Shown here piece after piece: positions 56,675-64,000 of a stretch of 64,000 bases of DNA. Source of the DNA: Pseudocercospora fijiensis CIRAD86 (lineage: Eukaryota; Ascomycota; Dothideomycetes; Mycosphaerellales; Mycosphaerellaceae); NCBI RefSeq assembly GCF_000340215.1, contig NW_006921532.1, positions 6,972,550 through 7,036,549 on the forward strand. Direction: 5' to 3'. Each line of letters begins with the position of its first letter. Within the stretch, counting starts at the first letter, position 1. A model generated the notes under the pieces. That model was not told the origin of the DNA and made no database searches. It worked only from the letters and a program-made list of their open reading frames with translations. Position numbers and translations under genes: made by a program.

Positions 56675-58134
56675 GAGTTAACCGCAAAAACTAAGACTCT
56701 CTAGACAGCTGCAGACCGTGCTGCCCGATCTAGCACTATACCTAGTACCGTACCTAGCACCCTACCTATAGAAAGCCTAGTCGTCCTAGAGACTCTAGAG
56801 GTCGATATAGAGGATGTTGCTACCGATATTAGTAGCACCCTAGGTCTAGCTAACCCGCCGGCCTACAAACGAAAGTTAGCCGACCTAAAGAGCTTTCGCT
56901 TTAATAGGTATATAAAGAAGTATAGTGCCGGGCCTACTAACTCTTACGACATAAAGGCAAATGCTCTCTTCTAGGCTTTATAGTTCCTAGACCTTAAGTC
57001 TAACGTATCTATAGGAGAGCTTCTAGTATACGGTTTGCCTACTAACCTGTTCTAGAGCCGGATTCCTAACGATGCTACCTTTATAAAAGACCTTGCAGCC
57101 CTCCGACGTAAATAGGGGCGAGAGGACTATATCGACGTCTCTTCCCTATAGTTCCTTCCTAAATTTTTAGGGGCCTAGGAGTTAGTAGAAGGCGAATTAG
57201 TGACCTACGAGAGCTAGGAGACTATCGATAATGCTAACGAAGAGGGGATTAAGGAGATAGGCCGAGGGGATAATAATAATGCCGACCCTGCTTCGGTTTC
57301 AGTTTCTATTAAGGCTATCCGATTTACTAGCTAACAAATCGGTCGAGTAGGACCTCCTCGACCTAAGGAACTTTACTCTATCCCTAATAATATAGACCTT
57401 TCCGCAGTTACCCGTTCCTTTACCGTCGTTCCCGCTATCTATATCTAAGTTACTATCGGAAGCTATAGTTAGTAGTTGCTAGCAATGCTTAATAATAGTT
57501 CAGAGTTACTTATTATAAGTAAGCGCTAGGCTAAACAGCTCCGACTACTAATAAACAGAGATATTTCCCTTAGTATATAGGGAGTGAATAGGGAGGTTGC
57601 GCTAGTAGGTACCTGCTACAATATTATAGTAGACGCTTTCGGCATATACTTTTCCTTTACCTTCTAGATTGCCGCTAACCCGAACACGCTAATTATTCTA
57701 GGTCGACTATAGTCTCGTATAACCCGGGGTGTCTAGCGCAACTGCGACGATAGCTCCTAGGAAGGAACTATCGCTAACTAGAAGGGCAACCGAGTCGTAT
57801 TTACTAGTTATATCGGAAACACTAGCTATAAGTCCTACGAGGATATCCTTGCTACTTCTAAGCGCTCTTCGGGAAACGCTATAGCGCGGTTATAAGACCG
57901 GCAATCTACGCTATAAGTTAATATAGCTTAAATAGGTTATATTTAGAGGTACGCCGCTCCGTACGATAAGGCTAGTTTCTAGGCTCTATACTAAGGAGAC
58001 GAATGCTCGAAGCGACAGCGAGTATAATAGTACAACGACTACCTAGTATACGAATCTCGGTAATAATGCTGTCGTAGGCATCGCCGCCGGAAGCGGATCT
58101 ACCCGAATCCGAACTAACTAATTAGAACGCCGAG
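56675..58134 (+). pseudogene. gag-protease of element B, part after the gap
   Basis: Matches 42231-43666 of A. It contains KRKLADLKSFRFNRYIKKYS and the protease-like segment (LAMLNNSSELLIISKR, VDAFGIYFSFTF). B keeps Ser where A has Leu/Phe-type changes at a few sites. Confidence 0.72.
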
Positions 58135-58161
58135 CTAATGCTACCCCGGGGGTATTATTAG
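58135..58161. repeat. 27-bp palindrome, copy 6 (gag-protease/pol border of B)
   Basis: CTAATGCTACCCC followed by GGGGGTATTATTAG; identical to copy 2 in A. Confidence 0.9.
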
Positions 58162-61100
58162 GAATCTAACGTTTTCGCCGGAATTATAAATTAGGATTAC
58201 TAGCTATATACCTACCGACTTAAGGAGACTTCTAATAAAGTTTACGCGCTGTTCTATTACGCTAATCTCCGGGCCTAACGTTAAAGAGAGAGAGCTCGGG
58301 TATTACGAGCGGTTAGTATATATACCCTATATAAGAGGGTAGCTAACAAGATTAAGCCCGTAAAAGGCAGCGTATATATAACCGATAGGTCCAATCCTAG
58401 CGGAAATCCTAACTAGCGATAAAAGTGCCTTAACCGCGAAGCGATGTTAATACCTAGGGATAGTCTATACGACTAGAGGTACATTACTAAAAAGTTCTCC
58501 GCTATTCCTAGGGGATCGAGGCTAACGCCGGAGAGACTAGCGAATATTAAACCTAGCATCGAGCTTTCGGATCTCGAACTAGATTTGCTATACGAGCTTC
58601 TATACAACCGCGAAGCCGTATTAGTATATAACTTTACGTATCTAGGCAGGATTAACCCGGAGGTTGCCCCTCTATAGAGGATCCGAACGATCGAGTATAA
58701 GCCTTAGGCTTACCTAGGGTTTAAGCTAAACCTAAGCCTAAGAGGTATAGTTAAGGACATAATACGGCAGCGTATAAAGGCTAGCACCTTAGAGCCTTCC
58801 TATGCCTCGTATCGCAACCTATACTTCCTAGTTTAGAAGAAGACAGCTCCTAGGGAACTAAAGAAGTACCGTCTAATTAACGCTATATAAAAGTTTAACG
58901 CAGTTACGATTAGAGATACTAACCTCCCTCCGGAGACTAATAGGTTCTCGGAAGCTTTTACTAACTATATTATAGCCTTACTAGTTAATGTTTTCTCGGG
59001 CTACGACTAGATCCCTCTCTATCCTAATAGCCGCGACCTTACTAGTTTCGAGATACCTCTTAGGCTATATAGACAAACTACCCTTCTATAAGGGGCAACC
59101 AACTCCGTAGCCTAGTTCGTTCGCATTATAAACCAAGTCCTCGCGGCCTATATCTCCTATATAGCGATGCCTTTCCTTAACGATATTAGTATTAAGGGCC
59201 CTAAAACTAGGTACGATAATAAAGAAGTAGAGCCTAGCATCTGTAGGTTCTTTCTCGAACACATTTAGAACCTCGATAGTATCCTCTACGACCTAGAGCG
59301 AGCTAACCTAACAGTGTATAGGGAGAAGCTTTAGCTCCTATATAAACGAATAAACATTGTCGGGTTTGTAACTAATAAGAACGGCCGCTATCCTAACAAT
59401 ATACGGGTCCTAAAGATTGTGTCCTAGCCCGACCCTACCTGCTAGAAAGATGTCCGGATCTAGCTTAGAGTAGTCTCCTACTTCCGTATCTAGGTCGAAA
59501 ACTTTGCGTTAGTATATAAGCCTCTATACGCCTTGCTTAAGAAGGATATAGAGTTTAAATAGACCTCCGTTTACTAAGCCGCTAAGGACAAGGTTACTAA
59601 GGCACTTATTAGCGCGCCTACGCTTACCTCTATTAACTACTCGGAAGGCGTAGGTCTACTAATTGTTGCTATCGACTCGAGCGGGGAAGGCTACGGCGAG
59701 ATACTAATATAGTATAATCGTAAGGAGCCCTCCTTACGTTACCCTGTCCGGTACGAGTCCGGTCTATAGAAACCTATCGAGGCCCGATACGATACTAGCA
59801 AGCGAGAGTGCCTTAGTATCTATAAGGCTCTTAAGAAGTTCCGACCTTAGCTCTTTAGAGTATTCTTTCGCCTAGAAGTCGACGCTTAGACGCTAGTCTA
59901 TTAACTTAACCGTATAGCCTCCGACCTACCTAACTCTACGATAGCTCGGTAGGTTGCCTAGATCTATTTGTTTAATTTCGACGTCTTCTATATTCCTAGC
60001 AAGAAGCATACTAGACCGGATAGCCTTTCTAGAAGGCCTACTATAGAAGAGGACATCGCCGAGATAATAGAAGAAGAGGATATCGACGCGGTTATTAACC
60101 GCACCTTCTTTACTGCCTTCTATATTAATGCTATGCCGGTAATTACTAGGCCTACTACTAACGACTAACCTAGTAACTAGCCTAACGAAGACCCTACTAC
60201 TAACGACGAGGGCTAGGACGATACTAAGGCGGGCGAACTAGGCAGGGATAATATCCTTAATAGGGTCTACTCCGACGACTCCTATAACATCGCCTACTTC
60301 CTTACCTATACGAAGAGAGCTCCCGGTCTATTAAAGAGTTAATACCGTCGTATTATTCGCTATTCTCGGAGATTCCTCGTTAAGGATCGCATCCTTTAGC
60401 GATAGGCTATAGTTAATACACCGCTCTAGCGTGTTATTAACGATCTAGCAGCCCGATAAGAAATCCTTCGTTCCGTTTATAATAAGCTCGGCTACCGGGC
60501 GGCGGAGGGCACCTTCGATATCCTTCGTCGTCGGTACTAGTAGGACGGCGTATAGGCCGATGTCTCCCGCTACTATAAGAGCTGTCCTAAGTACAACTTT
60601 AGGAACAGCTACCGGCGTCTAGGAGAGCTACGTATCCCTACTACCTAGTTAGTTAGGGAGCGGTAGTATAGCGATAGGGTCTATCTTAGCCGCAATAATA
60701 GCCTATATATTATTCGAGAGGGTCTTTCTCGATAGCCGGAGGCCTATTATTTCTATAAAGGTTGCGGTGCTATTAATGCCTGTAATATAGCTACCTTCCT
60801 ATTTAAGGATCTGTTTTGCCGCTAGGGAACACCTTACGAGGTTATCTTAGACAACGCTACGAACAATATAGCTAAGGAGGTTTAAGCGCTACTTGTTTCG
60901 TACGGAGCGAAAAACGTTCGCATCTCCCCGTACTATCCCTAATCGAATGCTATTATTAAGCGCGGCTATCGGTCGTTAATTGATGCCCTATCTAAGATAA
61001 CTAATAGTAGCGACAGATTAGTTCCTATTTCTACCTGCGTCCTAGCCCTTCTCTAGGCGGACTGAACTACTATTATCGACACGACTAGACTTATACCGGC

Positions 61101-61690
61101 GGAACTTATAATTAGGAGGGACGCCGTTCTTCCTATTAAATTGTCCTACCGCACGTACGGCGTTTACGATTAGGGGTCTGTTCGTACTAGGGTAGATCTT
61201 CTTGCCCTACGGGCTAAGGCTCTTAAGGATATAACTACGACTTCTTAGGAGGGTCTTACTCGACAACGTCGCCTTCGGGAGGAAGCTAAGTAGTATTTTA
61301 ATAACTATAATGCTGTTAATTAGGAACCTCTAAAGGTTAGCGATATAGTCCTTCTATACCGGTCTAAACTAGAGTATAGTTACTCCTATAAGCTAGCCTT
61401 TAAGTAGAAGGGTCCTTATAGAGTAAAGGAGGTCCTTTACTCGGGTTCCGTATACCTCCTTTAGGAGCTAGATAGTGCTACTTTAAAGCACTCTTACCCT
61501 CGGGCTAATCTAAAGAAGATCGTTAAGTTACGCGAACCTGCCCGCCCTCCGCCGACCGAGGAGGAAGTTAGTACCTCTATAGACCCTCTACCGTCCTTAG
61601 ATGCCTATCGGGAGGAGGATCCTACCGCTATTATAGATCCTATTCTGCCTAAGAACTATGCCTATCCCTAGATTCGCCTTAGTAAGCTAT
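58162..61690 (+). pseudogene. pol of element B: RT-RNaseH-INT
   Basis: Same domains as in A. The RT box reads F-L-N-D at 59173-59184, the same Asp-to-Asn change as in A. Unlike A, the RT and connection region (open piece 59968-60168, FNFDVFYIPSKKHTRPDSLS) stay in one frame because the 7-bp insertion is absent. Integrase core and a C-terminal SH3-like segment follow. RIP-type stops occur throughout. Confidence 0.82.
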
Positions 61691-62144
61691 TAGGAATAAC
61701 TTAAGAACGAAGGGAGGGTTATATAAGGATTAACTATATATAGAGCGTTTCCGATATTAATTCCGATTCTAATAGTGAACTAGACTTCTAGCTATCTAAC
61801 TCTAACTCCGAGGAACCTAACTAGTCTAGCGATAAAGACCGCCTAGAATTATAGCTAGACGACCCCGAGACTAAATAATTGCTTGCTCTTCCTTACCTCT
61901 ACCTGCCTCTACTACGTTGCTTCCTTGCTCTTATCGATCGTTCTCCGCGCTATTAATACAGTACCGCCCTATACCTTTAGTCCTTACCTGTTGTCTGTTC
62001 CTACTAATGTTTACGCCCTCGTTTATTGCTTTTAGTTTATCCTGTTATTGTCTTTTGCTTTTATCTTTACCTTCGATTAATGTTGCTATAACTTTATTCC
62101 TTCGCTCTTGTTTCCTTAGATAGAACTATACAAGGCGCGTTTTC

Positions 62145-62171
62145 CTAATAATACCCCGGGGGTAGTATTAG
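62145..62171. repeat. 27-bp palindrome, copy 7 (after pol of B)
   Basis: CTAATAATACCCC followed by GGGGGTAGTATTAG; identical to copy 3 in A. Confidence 0.9.
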
Positions 62172-62573
62172 GAAGATAGCCGAACCTAGCCCCTCTACCC
62201 TTCTAGGACTACTTCCCTCTAGATTCCTAGACTCTAGCAACCTTCCTTAAGTAACAACGACAATAAGATACTCTACTAGAGGATGTTCCTACCCTAATTA
62301 GCACTAGCTACGTAGGATACTAAGAAAGGGAGGATCCCTCTCCCTTCCTAGCTCTTAGATAGACGTAGCAACCTAGGCCTATAGCCTCTAAGAATAGGGA
62401 CCTTAGGCCGCCAAGCTTAGTGTCTAGAAGAAAGAAGAACGTACGAGCTACGTTTATATACCTGCTACTATAAAAGGTAATGCTACATCTATAACGATAG
62501 TGCTATAGGCTAATATAAGCTGCGCTAGGCCTAGGCGATTTGCTCTTAGTTGCCGAGCATCTCTAGAGAAAAG

Positions 62574-62600
62574 CTAATACTACTCCGAGGGTATTATTAG
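62574..62600. repeat. 27-bp palindrome, copy 8 (before ORF3 of B)
   Basis: CTAATACTACTCC followed by GAGGGTATTATTAG. Both core changes are complementary (C to T, G to A), so pairing is kept at that position. Confidence 0.85.
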
Positions 62601-63024
62601 TCCCGCTAGCCTTACTACTATAGATTACTACTAGGTACTCGAACTGACTAGTTACATTTCGAGTACGCGGGAATCTACGAAAGCTAGAGGTTAATAAAAG
62701 CGCGTAGTCGCTACTAGCAATTAGCTAGATCGATTATTAAACTTTAGCCGCTCTACTAATAAAGGAGTCTCGTATATAGCTTCACTTTTTAGGGTCTATA
62801 TATAATCGTTATCCGTTTGCTTTACCGGAATATACGGACTACGCTACCTTCGTACCCTATTTAAGGCGAGCTTTCTAAGCTCTTTCTTCTACTCGAACAC
62901 TAACTAACTTACTACCGCCTACCCCCTCCCCCTCCTTCTATCTAAACCCTTTAATTATTATTAACAAGCTACGAACGTTTTTACAAAACTCGTTACTAAC
63001 TCCTTTCCGCTCCGGTCGACTAAG

Positions 63025-64000
63025 ATGTCTTCCGGCGCCCTAAATCCGCTAGGCGCTAGCAGTAGCAGCAACCTACTAGCCCTAAACCTAGGCGTACTAG
63101 TCCCGATCGAAGCCCTATCCGATAGCGCCTTAGCTGCTACAACTAGCCTCGAGCACTACTTCTAGATCGTTACCGCCCTTAAAGACCCTTAAGAGAAGAT
63201 CTAGAACGCTCGTACCCTACTACGCGTTATTAATAGGAACATTAAGAAGGCTACTATCTTAGTTACGTATAGTATAAACAACTTGCGTTAGTCTATCGGT
63301 AAGCGTGTCTTTAAGCGCGAGGTTCTTAACGATATAGATATCGAACAAGCCTTTCCTATCGTCTATAGCCTCGAGACGGCCGGCACCTAGATTCGCTTGC
63401 GCTTTAAGACCCTCGACTAGGCCTTCGAATATTAGGGAGGACTAAGCAGTCTTCCTAAGAGCCTTATTAATTTCGCCTACGGTAGATAAGAGCGTACTAA
63501 GCAGGTCTCTTCGTTCGTTAATAAGTATAAGGTCCGTCGTTAAGGCGCCGAGTACCTTTCCCGTACTATAATCTATCGTATATCTACCGCTAGTAAGAAG
63601 GTAGGCAAGTAGTTACTTAACTTGTCCTTTACGCTTAACGACTTTACGATATCCTACTAGAAGAAGCACTACGATGCGATTATCTAGGTCGATCTTAACG
63701 TATAGACAACTAAGGATCTACTAAAAGAGAAGGGCTATCGCATTAATAGTATAGGTTTTATTATCGAAGGTTAAGAGGCTCCTATCGTTAATGTCCTTAA
63801 ACGTAAGGCTCTTCGCCTAGAAATAGAGGCCGATACGGCTACTAGTCTCGCGCTCGCTACGGAGATATAGGCTTAAGACCGTCGCTCGACCTGCAACCGT
63901 AAGGTCCTTTAGGAAGTTAAGGACGAGCGCGCTAAGGCCGAAGTAGCGCGTAAGAAGGCATTGTATGCTCGCTAGGCCCTCCGCAAGGCTACTAAGAAGT
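63025..64000 (+). pseudogene. Unidentified ORF3 of element B (cut by right edge)
   Basis: Starts with an intact ATG at 63025 in the context TAAGATGTCTTCC and follows the same frame as ORF3 of A (48557-50791), with RIP-type stops. The 3' end lies outside the window. See the entry for A for readable pieces; no family recognised. Confidence 0.6.

Larger units (their letters stand above)
61691..63024 (+). other. Spacer between pol and ORF3 of element B
   Basis: Counterpart of 47231-48556. A 68-codon hydrophobic frame at 61917-62123 lies in the C/T-rich tract and is interrupted in A, so it is not supported as a gene. It carries palindrome copies 7 and 8. Confidence 0.5.
19250..64000. other. RIP-mutated transposon island
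   Basis: From about 19250 the base usage changes abruptly. In 19981-20040, for example, I count 14 TpA, 4 CpG, 1 CpA and 0 TpG. Throughout, ghost reading frames contain TAG/TAA exactly where Trp (TGG) or Gln (CAG/CAA) is expected, and His or Cys often reads as Tyr. This is the CpA-to-TpA signature of fungal repeat-induced point mutation, with CpG spared. No intact host gene is seen to the right edge. Individual elements are listed separately. Confidence 0.92.
54054..64000 (+). mobile_element. Gypsy element B (second copy of A; 3' end beyond the window)
   Basis: Same organisation as A: terminal/leader (54054-54956), gag-protease (about 55080-58118, with an assembly gap), pol (58162-61690), spacer, ORF3 (63025 to the edge). 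The start TATTAGCTAGTAACC is shared with 38511. The preceding bases TATAT (54049-54053) belong to the LINE and are the candidate target duplication. Differences from A are largely C/T and G/A, plus a missing ~50 bp in the leader and absence of the 7-bp insertion in pol. Confidence 0.85.

Noticed and set aside
56193..56687. 164-aa open frame
   Set aside because: Produced by the run of N; no sequence information.
61917..62123. 68-aa hydrophobic open frame
   Set aside because: Within a C/T-rich spacer; the same place in A (47451-47662) is interrupted, and hydrophobicity follows from base composition.
19250..64000. CRISPR-like array or a recoded genome with TAG as sense codon
   Set aside because: No regular direct repeats with spacers. 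TAG/TAA replace both Trp and Gln only in transposons, while adjacent genes use TAG and TAA as stops, so RIP explains them.

Overview
The window is nuclear DNA of a filamentous ascomycete, most likely a Dothideomycete-like mould. The evidence is short introns (52-83 bp) with GT..AG ends and CTRAY branch sites, fungal orthologues (Ykt6, Ies6, TFIIF-alpha, a Mup1-type permease, a P450), a family of short fungal F-box proteins, and a large block of retrotransposons mutated by repeat-induced point mutation (RIP).

Layout. (1) 1-16.4 kb is gene-dense and intact: three F-box-like genes of one family (one cut by the left edge), IES6 and YKT6 as a divergent pair, an intronless cytochrome P450, a Cid1-type nucleotidyltransferase divergent from the TFIIF large subunit, and a three-exon amino-acid permease. 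(2) 16.4-19.25 kb is a belt of broken genes on the minus strand: an M20 amidohydrolase, an MFS transporter, and an unrecognised remnant. (3) From about 19.25 kb to the right edge lies a RIP-mutated transposon island. CpA and TpG are almost absent, TpA is abundant and CpG is kept, and Trp and Gln codons have become stops, so reading frames survive only as TAG/TAA-riddled ghosts.

The island is nested. A minus-strand chromodomain Gypsy element (O, about 20.2-38.5 kb) is interrupted by a complete plus-strand chromodomain Gypsy (I, 24788-31893; 196-bp LTRs, 5-bp TCGAC target duplication) and by a second Gypsy type (A, from 38511). A carries a 971-bp terminal-inverted-repeat element and is followed by a minus-strand LINE (about 50.8-54.05 kb). 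The LINE is in turn cut at its 5' side by a second copy of A (B, from 54054, running off the right edge, with a 474-base assembly gap). The simplest reading is O<-A<-LINE<-B, which predicts the missing halves in reverse order beyond 64 kb.

The least expected observations are: a 27-bp near-palindrome centred on CCCCGGGGG that recurs nine times at ORF borders of three Gypsy copies; long unidentified ORFs downstream of pol in both O and A/B; and the lightly mutated TIR element with a 41-bp TIR, subterminal GATC repeats and a perfect 31-bp hairpin, whose removal with one 3-bp duplication restores the gag frame.
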